A stretch of 64,000 nucleotides of DNA from Hypomesus transpacificus (GCF_021917145.1 NC_061073.1:6491485-6555484); one strand, 5' to 3'; counted from the stretch's first letter, positions 1 through 16,139 are shown. Notes: generated by a model from the sequence alone, not told the origin. Made by a program: numbers and translations.

Positions 1-2695
<2,695 letters not shown>

Positions 2696-4339
2696 ATGTA
2701 CGCTTCTGGAGTGACATTTTTTCGTGTTCAACAAATAAAACAAAGGTTTTCAATCAAGCCTGGCTGTAACACATGTTATTGTCCGCAACAAATAAAACCC
2801 TTTAATTTTCATGCTCTGTTGATATAGAAAAACATCTCTGTCAGAGTTCAGAGAAGTGTCAGTCATCTCATTCTGCAATCTTACTCACATAAACATAACC
2901 CAAGAGTACCAGAGGAATATTATCAGATTTCAACCTCTCACATAATTACCAAGCAGTGTTGACACTGCTACAACAATCCATTAGGCCCCATGCTTGGTAG
3001 CTATTCCCACGCTGGCTATACATAGAACTGTAGAAGGTGTGCCTGTGTATTGGAATAACATTGTGCCAACAATAGACAGGAAAGTACATATACTGTGCGA
3101 GCATGGGGGTATCATTGAAATTAAATTACGTGTAGTAATTCAGCCTAATCAGTCTGAGCCATTCTTCTGATGCCACTTGAGTGACTCATGAAGGAAACCA
3201 GAACTGGTGACATGTTGTGTGCGTAGCTACCTTTCTAACCAAAGCTTACAATGAAGGTACAGTGAAACTTGGATGACATAGGTGGAATGTTTGGAATGCC
3301 TGTGGTTTGAAAATCAAGAATTCCTATCTAAAACGTTTAAGAACTCCTTGCCACACAGGTCCTTGTGATGATGATCAGTAGGGGGAATGTGCTAAGGTTA
3401 TTTCCCCTCTCTAAAATTAAAAGCTCTACACAGACTGGCTTCCTACTTCAAGCATTCCTGAGAGAAACATGTTGACACCTTGAGATTTTTCTACACCACT
3501 ATTTACCCTCTCATGGGGCTGGGAAGTCAAATGGCCATACTCTCAAGAGATATTCACACTGAGAGACATTACCATGTCTGCTCCTCTGTGATTTGAGTGT
3601 GTGTGAGGTGTGTGTGCGTGGCATGTGTGTGCATGACCCCTCTGCTTCCCTTTTCATCCCTCAGAGAAACAGGGACAGGCTGTGCCCCATAGGTTGTGTT
3701 CAACTGACAACTGACTGTCTTAGCGGGTTTTGATAGCAGGATGGTGGATAGTATAATTAAGCTTGTGCTGTTTGTCTCCTCCTTGGGCATGGACCAAAAC
3801 ACCCCAGCCTGAAAGGCCTGTGAGTCACGCTTCCTGAGTGGACAGGCAGCTACACTGATGACAGGAAAGCTCAGAGTGGGGTGTGTCCAGTTTGCTGCCA
3901 CAGGGATTCTGCAGGGAGGAGCATTAACAGCCCCCACCAAGGACAAGCAGGCCCCATGGACAAAGACAAGGCAGCAACCAGTACCTGACATTTTAGGAAT
4001 TATACTGTGTTAACGACACACTTTGTTTTTTTACCAGACATGCACATTGCCGGGGGGGTGGCTATTTTTAGCTTAGAGAAATTGCTGCATCTTAAAGTGC
4101 AATTGTGTGAACGCACACACACGGGCATGTCAGCTCATGCATACTGCATGACACTACAGAAGCCACACTCAGATATTCTGAGCCAAAGTGAGAGGTGAGT
4201 GAGGGGTAATTCGATGCAACATCTGTTATCATGAGAAATAACAGGCACTTATTGTGGTCAATTACAATTGTGGATTGTCAAAGGGGACAGTTTTGGATAA
4301 AATCTCAAAGAGTCCTTGTGAAAAAGAAGGACCATTTAA

Positions 4340-5047
4340 AGGGGTAATTGACTGCAAAACCGAGTTTACCTTGTCGTAGTTGAATAACGACAGTTCGGTG
4401 GGTAAAATGGACATACAGTCAACCTCAAAGTTCATTGACACCTCTTTCCTATTCAAATCTCACAATTTGAAATTGCCATTGTAAAACGGTCGGTTTCCAA
4501 AAAGCCAACGAATTGACGTCATATCGGTGGTTCCCCCTTTTCTGGTCTGTACCTTTGTCACGCCCCAAAATGTACATACACATCCGACCGTATGCTCATC
4601 ACAACCGCAAGCTGCAAGTATGATTTTGTCACTAACAGTTATTAGCAATGCTAACGTATCCTGTATCTAGCATAGGTAGAATGTGTGATGATTTAGTTTA
4701 TGGCAATGGGGCTAAAGTTATTTCATTTTCCTGACTGTTTCATTTGAATAAACAACCTGTGTTGTCATGTAAATCTACAATTCATGATGCATGTTTGGCT
4801 ATGTTGCGTCTTTGCTCCGCAGCTTCGCTCGTTGTAAACCAACCAATCAATCAGCGCGCAGCTCATCTAAATGTTCATGAGCATACCATAAAAGGAGAAA
4901 ACCTCTTGTTTCATTCTAGGGCTATTTCACAGGGTTGCATTAGGGTGCATAAAACAGCACCCGGGCCATCTTCAGCCCAACCAATGTTACATAACCTATT
5001 CGGAGACCTCAAGGAACAACACCCTATAAAATCAGTCAGTGACCCCT
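4340..5047. mobile_element. Non-autonomous TTAA-flanked DNA transposon, 708 bp
   Basis: The element is bounded by TTAA at 4336-4339 and TTAA at 5048-5051. Its ends are inverted repeats: the left end begins AGGGGTAATTGACTG and the right end read in reverse begins AGGGGTCACTGACTG. A TTAA target duplication is known for piggyBac and Kolobok elements; the terminal bases fit Kolobok better because piggyBac ends usually start with a C run. No transposase is encoded, so it is a deletion derivative or MITE. The open frames inside are not genes. The body resembles a repeat I have met in other teleost genomes, but I could not search for it. Confidence 0.75.
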
Positions 5048-5170
5048 TTAAAGGAACAGCTGTATTTATCAGTCCCACACAACGTTCACTGCGGATGCCC
5101 AGGATGCCCGGGTTCACGACTGAACCCATACACAGCTGCTCCATGGGATGGTAGTCCTGTCTGGGAGTGC

Positions 5171-5432
5171 TGCCTACCCTTCTCTGTTGTCCTCCTCGTC
5201 TAGGTTGGAGATGAGCTGGGATCCCGCCAGGGAGATGTCCAAGGCGGCCAGGGGCAGGTCTCTATAGGTGAAGCTGACCAGCTGGACGGGGGCCATACAC
5301 TGGTTGTCCTCCTCCGCCTGCTGGGAGATCACCTCCAGCTCTGAGGCTCCAGCCTGGGGGGGGCCCCTGGAGGACACACACCACAGCACCAGGAATACCA
5401 GCATCAGAACACAGCCTAGCAGTATCACTGAG
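5171..5432 (-). CDS. Candidate last exon of an unidentified single-pass membrane protein
   Basis: An open frame of about 85 codons reads leftward and ends at a stop near 5171. It has no ATG: the frame opens just after an acceptor-like TTTACAG at 5433-5439, so it would be an internal-to-terminal exon. It starts with a hydrophobic stretch of about 19 residues (ILLGCVLMLVFLVLW), then Cys, Ser and Arg. An acidic cytoplasmic-type tail follows, ending in ISNLDEEDNREG. The tail has GC-rich third positions typical of fish coding exons, unlike the surrounding DNA. I do not recognise the family. Upstream exons were not identified; a CpG-rich stretch near 11.85-12.4 kb could hold the start of such a minus-strand gene, but that is speculation. 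Confidence 0.4.
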
Positions 5433-8422
5433 CTGTAAACACTCACTCAAGACAAGTACTCTGGTCCCAATTGAGGTCCTCCCTCTACAATACAACTACG
5501 TTTGGGCTTTGATGAAAGAAAGACTGTTTGGGGAACAAAAGCAATGGAATACATTCATTAACACACACATGCATTCCCTGAGACAGGAGGGTAAATTATG
5601 GCTTGTATTGTGGACCAACACAAAGATAGGCCTAGCACAAGCACAACTTCATCAAAATATGAGTCGAACAGAACATCCAGCATAATGGCCTTTCACAAAG
5701 AGAAGGGGCTTGAAACACAGTGTAGAATACCATACAAAATGTGAACGCCTGCAGAAATGACAATTCCACTTCCAACTTTCTCCCTTTCTCTCTGAAACAT
5801 TGAAACTGAATGTGGGTAGCACAACAAGCCCATATACAGCTCAGCAAATAGAAAACAAGGAGAGGTCAAACCAAGAATGTAAGTCCTATATTGATTGGCA
5901 CCCGTCCTAGTGCAGCCAATAAGACAACATCAATAACTTCAGCGCTGAAGAAGACGGGAGGACACTAATTACAACACATAAAGAAGAATAAACATTCTGG
6001 TAACATTCTGGACATGGGCGATGATTCTGCACCAGCATGCTGATATGTGGAGGTTAAACAGGACTAGCGAGCTTGGTCAGTGAACAGCATTAGATCAGTG
6101 TACATATCTGTATATGCACACTAAACACCTCCCAGTGAAATGTTAATGTAGTCAGACCTGCAGATGAACACAGGTCCTTCTCCTCAGCGACTTATGACTA
6201 ATCCCTATTTAACATGCTCTCGTCAAAGGTTGCGTTCTCATCTCCATACTGTAGCTACCAAGAATCCCTTCAGATACACTGTCATTCTATGTACAGCATT
6301 CTATGTAACCCAAAATGAAGACAACCCTTTCAACTTGTCCTTCGGTCTACAGAACACAAAAGTCCTTCAGTAATGTTGACACTTGTCCCTCCGTAATGTG
6401 ATGCAGTCCACACATGAGTGCTCAGTGGATCCTCTTCTTCAAGGATGATTGCTCCCATATTCACAAACTCAACGTTGGGTGCCTGTTCATTCTAATGTTA
6501 TCTCTGGACTTGGCACTACTCCCCTCTGACCACTACAAGGATGCTAATCAGTCATGACAGACACAAACTGCTGGGTGCATCAAAATCCCATTTCCAGAAC
6601 ATCACAGGCCAGGCCAGGTCCCATTACGTGTCGAGCCTAGTTCAGTGGCGGGTTGCCATGGGAGGGGGTGACTTGTGCATTATAACCATCATACAGGCAA
6701 GAGTAGCCAGCAAAACCCGAAAGGCTGGCAGGCATTATGGCAAGCAATAACCAAAATTGTTGAGAGGAAGTATAAAGGTTAACACAGGGCACTAGTGGCT
6801 GGGGGAGATCTACCTCCCACAGAAGAGTCAAGCTATGAAGGTAAGACACTCAGGGGCCAGAGAGTGTTGCTTTGGACAAACACCCTTCTCTTTTATCTTC
6901 AACTTATCAATGGTTTCTCAACCACCCAACAAACCAGTATCTTTACCTTAGTCAGCTTCACCCCTTCAATGACATGAGCCAATCAAATCATTAACAGATT
7001 GGGAAGATCTACTGTCATTTGTACCACAGGAAACTGATCTTTTAGTGGGCAGAGAGGAAATAACTGAACCAATATCTCCTCTGTCTCAGCTTTACTGAAT
7101 AGGTGAGGTTGTTTAAACTTTGATGAATGTTTAATGTTATCAGTCCTTTTTGTTAAAATGTTGGCTTTTTTGACGTTTCAATACTGGTATTCTTTCTTAC
7201 TGTATATATCCAAGTACAAATTTAGTTTTCAAAAAATGTAAAAGCTTGATTAGTGCATTTAGTTTGAACTTTTTCCTCTTCGTATGTAATCATTGCCAAG
7301 AATTGACTTCACAGACAAACAGCCCTCCGTGGCTCTCGCCCCATTGTTTTTAGACAGCACACCTATAAATCACTCCAGCCACATCGATAGATGTATACAT
7401 ATACAATACTCTCCTGGGAAGGCAGCCCTCCAGCTGCTACCTATTACATCTGATGGAGGACACTTTAATGCAGCGACTTTAGTCACCGAAACGTCTCAAT
7501 GTTTTGTTTTTGAATAAAAAGTATGTGAGAAATTAAAATGGCTATGCAGATATTTAGGATAAAGTCCGACAAGGGTTTAGCTTATTTACTGTTCAGTACA
7601 TTCAATTGTTGTTAGGTGTCCAGTCACATCAATATGTCTGAAAGCAAATGCATTATTTTTAAATAGTAGATTAAATTAATCTAAACTTTGTAAAGAAACA
7701 TCTAGGCAACAGAGACTTAGGTCACTGGTAGATGAAACTCATATCTTACCCGTAGTGCACTTCAGAAGAGGGTTTTTTTGGCTGCAACATCACAAATATT
7801 GCTACGCTCAACAGAATGGGAAACTGAATTAAATGTTATTGCACCGAATATTGAATCCTATGCAAACGAATCTTGCAGGGGTGCTACATTTGTCAAAAAA
7901 TAATTCATATCTGCCATCCTACGAGAGTCATACATTTCTGACTGCATTTCCTGGAAATTCACGTTTCAACTCTACTGACATGAAATTACACAGAAGAAAA
8001 GCCTTTGAGAGCTAAACTGCTATTTCTTCTTAACAGGAAAATACACCATTTATAGAGCTGCATCTCCCTAAGAAAACAACTATTTAAAATTTGAGTAAGA
8101 GTGAAACATTATGCACACCCACATTTTAATGTTTTCCAGTACCCTCAAATACAGTCGTCCATGTCCTGTCTATTCCTGGAATTTCAAACTGCTGCTTCAG
8201 CACAGGCTGGTGTTTTGAGAGCTTCTGTATCATTGTGATTCTGTGTGCTTGCCGCCACACTGTTTCTAGCCAGCCGTCTACAACATTGCAACAGTGTCTC
8301 ACCCAATAAGCCTTGACACCTGGATAGCCGCTCCTCTATGCACAGTAATTTAATTCTGATGTCATTAGGATAACAGGACCAATGTGCCAAATGACTTCAG
8401 GGGGAACAAGCCAAGCCTGCAT

Positions 8423-8423
<1 letters not shown>

Positions 8424-8453
<30 letters not shown>
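8424..8453. repeat. C30 homopolymer
   Basis: Thirty consecutive C bases. The exact length is likely to be unreliable in an assembly. Confidence 0.95.
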
Positions 8454-8454
<1 letters not shown>

Positions 8455-11036
8455 TACCCTATTTTTAAGGCCGTAGTCGATAAAAATGTATCACGTTTGA
8501 CAAGAAACGTGTCATGTGTAGAGGACTTGGCAACTTTATGTGCGGAGTGTGGAGTGTGTGTTGAGAGTGAAGAAGACATAGTACCGTGTACTGGGCGTGC
8601 TCACGCACATTTAAAGAGGAAAAGCAGGTGCGGCCGTCAATCCATTCTTTCCCATCCTTGCCATGGACACCTCAATTAGCAGCCAGGGAAGATGGCTGAG
8701 AACAGAGAGCTTTCATGCTCTGCAGACAATCCAGCAACATCTGTCAGAACCCCAGTGCCAGCTGCCACACAGTAGTCAAGGAACAAGCCACACCATGACA
8801 TCACTGAATGTAAAGCATTTTCAATAAGTTAACAAAGGAAAGAAAGGCTACATTCAGAATCAATTGAGAAACGGTGGCTCCTTTGAATGGACAATTTAGA
8901 AGTTATATTTTGACGCTGGTTTAAGCCTGACTGTGCTGAATAAAAAGAGTAAAAGAGTGTGCCCTGGATGTCGGAAAATAGAGTACATGTCTAATGTTCT
9001 GTAAAACTGTATAATACAGCTATCTGCATCTCTTCAAGATCTGAAGAATTTAGATAGAATATGGTAGCTAAATGGTGTATGGTTAATAAGTGGATCTTTA
9101 ACAAGACAGGAAAGGCATGGTTCCACAGAAAGAATAACATTTCTCTGGCAGACCACGTGACCAGAGGGAGAGTTACAGTAAATGTTAGCTGACCTGTTTG
9201 AAACACACTGAGATCCTCCGGGTGTGTAGAGTCTTTTCTTTGTGTGCTGTATGGAACTAAATGTTCAAACAAGCCGGGATAAGGCCTGGAGAAAGAGCAC
9301 CACAAAAAAGCAGACACAAACCACTATTGTCATGGGGTCATTTCAAGTACACTAGTGCAGACCTTCCACACTGAGAGCCTACAGTTTGTTTATTCAATAT
9401 TATTTCACGTGGAAAATTATTTTATACGAGGACTGTTAAAAAGGCAAGGCGACTATTTTGTTCATATTGGATGTTCATATTCATCAACTTCTATCTGCAT
9501 ACAAACTGTAAAACTAAATAAAAAAAATCGATATTTTTACAATTTATATGAACTCAGTTCAAAATACTCATGACAAAATATATCTAAAAAAGTGTATCTC
9601 TTCTGTGTGTCTTTTGTATCTCCATCCCTAACTCAAAATTCTTCCTGGTAGCACTGGTAACTACAGACATACACATCGGGAAAAGGGAGAGATGATTTAC
9701 ACAGCCATCTAGTCTGGAGCATTGTGAAAATAGCTCCAAGCATTTCTCACTCCATGAGGATAGGGTTAGTTACTGAAGAACAACCACATCAATTCACAAC
9801 TTTACATTAACCAAATGACACACACAACCAATTTTTGTCACTTAGTAGCCATTCTACACTATGCCGGCAACAATGCACCGTGGGATTGGTGCCCTGTGTC
9901 TTTAACCAGGACATGCAGCTGATTAAAACAAGTCTGCATTCACTTCCCCCGCTGCACCACAGCCCGCTCCCCTTCTATTGGTCCCAAGCACGGCTATCAT
10001 CAGGATTCACAGCCTGTCTTTGGGACCACACAGAGAGTAATTATTAATAAGAGAAGATGACAAGTGAACATCCCTTCTGCATGCAAAGAGATACCAGCAT
10101 AGACTGGGGAGGGTTTGCTGGCCGCTCTCTTTTAGAGGCTGGCTGACTCGAGGCAAACTCAGCTCCCCTGCTGATCCAGGCTCAAAGTCGCTGGCTGGAA
10201 GGGCATGAGGAAAAAAGCAGGTAGCACTCCTATAATCACATCCCACCATGCTGAGTATGACCATGATCCACAAGACATGACTCCACATTATACTTGCGTT
10301 GAAATATATAAAAATTGATATTTAGGAATCAGGAATAGGATTTATATGTCGTGTTTTACTCACTGGGGGTTGCTCATGTTGTTGTCTTGTTTGGAGTAAA
10401 GTTCCACGAGATATGACCCAGATTGGGATTGATAATTTCACCACAGCAGAGACTTCATTCCACACCTATGGAGAAAATAATAAACACTGACTCTAATTTG
10501 TACTAGCCTCAAAATTATCATATCACATGCATAACAAGCTCTTCTTAGCATATGAGAAAACTGAAGTGGAAATGTAATTGAAGCATTAAAGGTTTGAACA
10601 AATACTTGAGTTGGTGAGAAGCAGGAAAACACCCTGGCAGTACAGGACAGGTGAATCACAGATGCTCATGCTTTGATACAATGTATTTCTGGACTTGCAC
10701 CTGTAAACTAAATGTCAGTGGTGAGGCCTCACCTTCTAAAAATCAGATTCAGTTTTCAGTGGCAATCTGAACATTTCAGACAGCTGCATGACTTTAGAGG
10801 TCGTTCAACTAAAGCTTCAATTGTAAAGCATAGCATGGCAAGGTTCATTCACAAAGCAACGTGTGGAGTGAACGAAGGCAGTGTGTTACAAGACAAAGAG
10901 AAAACCTTCAGACATTGATTGTGATGGTACAAGTGGTGACATACCAGAGTAAGATAGTACCACACGGCAGATTCATTTCTAAGATAAATCAATTGAGGAC
11001 ATTCAAGGGCTTTGCTGTGATATTGCATACTTGTTA

Positions 11037-11057
11037 CCCCCCCCCCCCCCCCCCCCC
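11037..11057. repeat. C21 homopolymer
   Basis: An uninterrupted run of about 21 C bases in otherwise AT-rich DNA. Confidence 0.9.
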
Positions 11058-13718
11058 AATGAATTATAACTTGAGTAAACACCTACTTTCACAAATATGT
11101 ATCCATAACCCTAATTTCAATGAAGTGCACTTCTGTCAGCAATCAATTTGTCTTAAATCAGTCAAGTAAGTCGAAGACAATGTTACAGAAAGTAAAGATA
11201 TCCTGACACAATAACAGACCTGGTGGGTCTTATGGGATATACAGTCCCACAGAGTATGTATGATAATAAATGAATGATCAACTACAACGTCGTATATGCA
11301 CAGCATGGGCCAAGTCCCCTTTAATTTTCAGCTGCGGTAGTTTACTTTATTTAAATGCTAATTTCAACATTTATCACGGCGATCTTTTCATTTATTGCAG
11401 GCTACATCCTCTTTCATATCCTCGTTTACTAACCTATCTGCGTTCCTCCTTTTCTTTTAATAGCCTAGAGCCAGAGATTTAGGCTACAAACAGGATTCAT
11501 CCTCAGAGACATGTACTTAATAGGATACAGCACAACTATTTTCAACATGAACGTGGCCTTTGTAGCTCTCACTTCTTTGATCTGCTCATAAAAAAATATT
11601 GTCGTTGTCATAATCAGGTGTAAAGAGATACTATTCTATGATTCTCTGTTATAGATTTAGCTTCGCTTTACAAGGAAACGCAATAGCGCTGCTACGTAAT
11701 GGAATAAAATAGTCCTTTGAGCATCAGGACAACGGTTTTAAAGAATGAGAGAATGAAGGAGGATGGGGAAGTCAAAAGTATGGAGGCGTAAAGTGTGAAA
11801 TTTAGTTATCATTATGCTGCTCTCTGACAATCAAACCTACCTTTACCGCTCTACATTGTAGAAAGTATGGTCGTGACTCCTACGCCCCTCGTAATGATGA
11901 AGGCAATTTCTCCCTCGCCGATGATCAATGTGAGGGATGATCGGTTCTAGCTGTGTGGTGTAGGCTGCGATTCTCTCCAGATTCGCATTGGCCAAGCACC
12001 CGTATTGCTGCTTTAAATCCAGGGCACAACAAAATAGCCCAGTTTCTACGGCCAGCACCATCATTCATCAAGATGCTGTCAAGTGTTTACGACCATACAA
12101 TTGCCTAGATAACAACATATTCGAAACGGGAGGACGGCATAATGCACAACTCGTGCCTGATCACGGTGCTTCCCCCTTGATCACGCTAGGCGATCCATGT
12201 GTCCAATACAGGCGTCAAGAAAGGGAGCTGTCCAGGTGCTGAAACTATGGCATCCTATTACCTACAGATGTGCTGCCTGAAATCGACCATGAAATGAGAT
12301 GTGATCCACGGTAAATCTAAATTCGTAGTGGAGTCTTCTGTGTCAAGTCCGTAAGTATCCACAAACGTCTTCTTTATGCCACCCCAGAAGCGTCGACGTA
12401 AAAACATTTGCGCTTCACTTCAGCTCTTCTACTTAGTTTGCCTCCCGATAGCATAACGTCTATACTAACATTAAATAATAGGTTGAAACTGGTCGTGAAC
12501 CTGTAAGAATACATTCATGTTTTTAATCAGTTTTTTTTTACCTTGTAGGTTTTCATTTTTTTTTTTACATTTGAAATGTAGTGCAGCCACCACACCACGT
12601 ATCTCCAAATTAGATATTAAAAAATGTTAATCTCCTCACTCTAAGGGCCTGTTACTAACCAAATGACATATAATTGTTTTACCCCTACATTTATTACCAA
12701 TGGAAGACAATAGCATTGCAACCTGTTATGTCAACCTGTTATGTCAAAACCGTGGAACTGGTTAACGGTTCTAAGTAACCAATTGTGTTTTTACCAGGCA
12801 ATTTTTGTTCGGAGGAAGTTACATGTCATATCATTACGAGGGCTGCAAAGTTCCCACGATTCCATTCATACCTGAGACGCTGACTCCAAAGCCTTCACAG
12901 CATACCATTGATTCCTTGCTATCTCACCAAGCCCAAAGTTTGTATACACAGTGAGACTGAAGTCACACAAACAGGCAATCTTTATGCCACGCCTGCTGAT
13001 GAGCTGAGTGATGCAATTTAAATAACTAGTTTAATGCAGTCTTCTTTCTTGGCTGAATCCAAATATAGTCGGACAGTTTAGTGACAACACAAGACTGTTA
13101 TCCTGAAAGGTCAACTTTGTCATATTGTAAATCATTTACACTTAATTTCCAATTATAAAGAGTTGTTGTTAACCTCCTGCATGGTAGTAATACCCTGTCT
13201 TTTGAAACTTACTGAAAATTACCCTATTCATGGACTTCACACGTTTTACAAAATACAAGTCATTGTCAAAATCAATAGAAAGAATCCTGACATTTAACAT
13301 GCCATTTACAATGTGGACAAACAGCCATCACAACATTTTTTAGCTCCTAAAAACACGCCTACATGTTCATGCTTTTGGATGTTCAACAAAAAGGCAATTG
13401 TCAGAAAATACCTCAGACACTCATACTGACTCACCTTTGGAACCTGCAACAAACTACAAGGAGCTAGGATTCCATAACCTGGTAAAGAAAAATAACAAAC
13501 CTTGTTTGTGTTTATGGCTGGATGATAAGCTCTTGAGTATTTAAGTACAAAAAAATCGTAAGTTGTCTACATACATTGTCATATATTTTGTGTATTTATT
13601 GCAGAAGCCTAACACTATGTTGTTTTGTAGATAATTGGGATGAACTGTAACAGGTGAAAATGTGATTTCTCATCAGGTGGTGATATAATAAAACACAGGC
13701 ATTCTTTAAGACGGTCCA

Positions 13719-14435
13719 ATGATGGCAGGTAAATAAACCACATTTGCTGTTTTTTAATGAGGAAGTGTGTTACTGAGTTGGTGTGAAACATGACATTATG
13801 ACAATGAACACTAAAACCTTTGGTTACTTTTGTTTCTTTCCACAAAGACTGATTACTGATAAATTGCTGTGATAACTACCACCATTGTGCTCTCTGTAGA
13901 TCACGGAGACCCCTGTAATGAGTTCGAAGCCTCCTATTGCATGAATGGGGGAACATGTTACAAACTCCCCTCTATGGACACACTCTCGTGTGTGTAAGTT
14001 ACTCTGTATACCACATCAATATTTTCTCATACCTCACAGAACTGTCATGAACAAATGTCAGGCTATGCTTGTCTGTGGGCTCTTGGGACTTACACATGCA
14101 ACTTCCCCTTGGTCTGGAACACCAGGGATATACAACCTACCTCTTCTATCTCATACTGAAAGGTTGAGCACTGTGTTTCTCAGCTGCAGTGAAAGCTACA
14201 AAGGCAGTCGATGTGAACAGTTCCAGCTGCTTATCACATCAGGTAATGTAGGAGAGAGAGGGTTGGTTGCTGCGGTGGTGATCGTTGCCCTCCTCCTTCT
14301 AGTCATCTTGGCAGTTGTGATCTACTATGCATGCAAGTAAGTTGTCCATGATTATTCATGAATGTATTATTATGTAGAATAGTATCTTTACATTCTATTA
14401 GACTCTCTATTTTTTTTTTACAAACACTGGGCCTG

Positions 14436-14473
<38 letters not shown>

Positions 14474-14563
14474 ATTGTGTGTTTCTCCATGAGGGTGCTG
14501 AGGACCAAACCCCAGCAGCAGCCAAACACTGAACAGTACTGGAGAGTGAAACCCAGAGTATGA
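13719..14563 (+). CDS. nrg4: Neuregulin-4, complete four-exon coding region
   Basis: This encodes a short type I membrane precursor of an EGF-family ligand; mammalian NRG4 activates ErbB4. Coding exons are 13719-13728 (MMA plus one base), 13900-13993, 14184-14336 and 14494-14563. All introns are GT-AG and the total is 327 bases, giving 108 aa (human NRG4 is 115). Exons 2 and 3 make one EGF module with six cysteines spaced C-x7-C-x5-C-x10-C-x-C-x8-C, split by an intron before the fifth cysteine. A hydrophobic span (LVAAVVIVALLLLVILAVVIYY) and a short basic tail ending VKPRV follow. There is no N-terminal signal peptide, as in mammalian NRG4. The start exon is inferred: an ATG-ATG-GCA-G followed by GTAAAT has the phase needed and yields MMADHGDPC, close to the human MPTDHEEPC. 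The alternative is another EGF ligand, but the cysteine context and length fit NRG4 best. Confidence 0.85.
14435..14474. repeat. (TA)n microsatellite inside nrg4 intron 3
   Basis: About 13 TA units run to 14460 and continue into TGTA units. The tract ends about 20 bases before the acceptor of the last nrg4 exon (14494). Confidence 0.9.
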
Positions 14564-15106
14564 TATTGCTGCTGTCATGCCAGGATGTTTAGGAACATTC
14601 TACATGAGACAGCCCAATGACTCATGGATACTGGTTTGAACAGTTATGTCTGGATGCTGCTGACGGTGTGGTCATAGAGGGGACCGAGGAAAGGACCGAG
14701 GAGGCTCTTACTCAGTTAATGGGCACTAGCCCATTAACTGGTCACTTGATTTACCCTACTATACTGTTACATATTGAACTGAAATCCAACAGGATTAAAT
14801 TGTGCTTTGGATCAGTTAGTCTTGTGTCAAAGGGAATTTTGCCACTGATATAGAACGCTTTGATTAGATAGTGGAGAGGATGAGAAAGTGGAACATAATG
14901 ACACCCAGTGAAATGGCTAGGCAATATTTATTTCTTTTTATTTAGATTTGCAGATAGTCACATTTCAGTAAAAGTTTTTGTCTAAGATAATGCAATTTTG
15001 CATGGAAGGGAATTATTTAGGATTGTGTAAAATAAAAAATAATTTCTTTCTACTATTCAATGAATGTAGAGCCACTAAAATATGTACATAGTATGCTCTA
15101 TTACAA

Positions 15107-15112
15107 AATAAA
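15107..15112 (+). terminator. Possible nrg4 polyadenylation signal
   Basis: An AATAAA hexamer lies about 540 bases after the nrg4 stop. Another AATAAA at 15031-15036 is equally plausible; sequence alone does not decide. Confidence 0.35.
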
Positions 15113-15237
15113 TTATAAAGAAGTAATTAGACTAATAAAATTCAGTGTCTTTCATCCAACACCATGATTTGATCATTGTACAGTACAGTTATTGTAACTA
15201 CTGTATAACTACAGTAGATATAAGTATATTTTCTGTT

Positions 15238-15720
15238 AAAGGTCCCATGACAAAATTTCACTCACTTTAGGAGGTTATTTAACATTAATATGAGTTCCCC
15301 TAGCCTGCCTTTGATAAGTGTAAACCAAGCCCTGGGTATTCTTCTCCGCCTTTGAGAAAACAAAAGCTCAAACGCTCAAACGTTCCTCTTATGTCGTCAT
15401 AAGAGGAAAGGTTACCTCCCCTTTCTCTGCTTTGCCCGCCCAGAGAATTTAGAAAATGAGCTACGACCGTGCTAGCGCCATATTGGTTTTTCCTGGAGAG
15501 ACATCATGGCTTGCAAACGACCGGCAGTTAGCCCCGCCTCTCTCCTTCTCATGGCATTTAAATCTACAGACACAGAAATGGCATGTTCTAAGGAAAGCTC
15601 ATTGTGGGACTGTGCTCATAGTGGCTGTAATTCTGCACCAAGGCTGAATTTTGGGAAAGAGACTTCAGATAATGTATCAGGGGACCAATAAGGCCTATAT
15701 AAAAGCATCCAAAACCAGCA
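15238..15720. repeat. Probable interspersed repeat between nrg4 and lactb
   Basis: A segment starting GGTCCCATGACAAAATTTC and running to about the phrase GGGGACCAATAAGGCC resembles a repeat I recall as abundant in cyprinid and other teleost genomes. It lies between two convergent genes and has no convincing coding potential. Family and exact ends are uncertain. Confidence 0.4.
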
Positions 15721-16133
15721 TGCCATGCAACCTTTACAAAACAACAACACTCCACAAAACGACAGTACATACACTTCTGCTCACTATTAGCATAGTATTT
15801 TAAATCTCAACCATTAGATGGTGCTACAGTCTCACTGGTCATATGAATTCAACAAAAGTGTTTACGCATGATCAAATAAAACGTTTGTTTACTCTACCCT
15901 TGAAGAGCTTGTAACGTGTTAATACTTCCTAATGAGGAAAATTACACCGGTTGCTGAAGGAAAATTAAAATAATACTGAATAAACTAACATGAAAAATAA
16001 GTAGTCTTTTTTTGAGGAAGTACATTGACTCCATCTAGTGGCATTATGGCTGGTATAATTTACAGTAATAGATGATAGAGCTGATTTAATTCCATTAGTC
16101 ACTCAACAAACACAACCATGTAGACCATTGGGT

Positions 16134-16139
16134 TTTATT
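16134..16139 (-). terminator. Likely lactb polyadenylation signal
   Basis: AATAAA reads on the minus strand about 115 bases after the lactb stop codon, which would give a short 3' UTR. Confidence 0.55.

Larger units (their letters stand above)
5433..13718. other. No supported gene; low-complexity tracts only
   Basis: Eight kilobases without an exon I can defend. A 30-base C run lies at 8424-8453 and a 21-base C run at 11037-11057. A CpG-richer segment at about 11.85-12.43 kb stands out from the AT-rich surroundings and could be a promoter or first exon. A frame at 10007-10288 (-) begins with a signal-peptide-like stretch (MWSHVLWIMVILSMVGC), but it has no family resemblance or convincing splice context. 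Confidence 0.4.
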
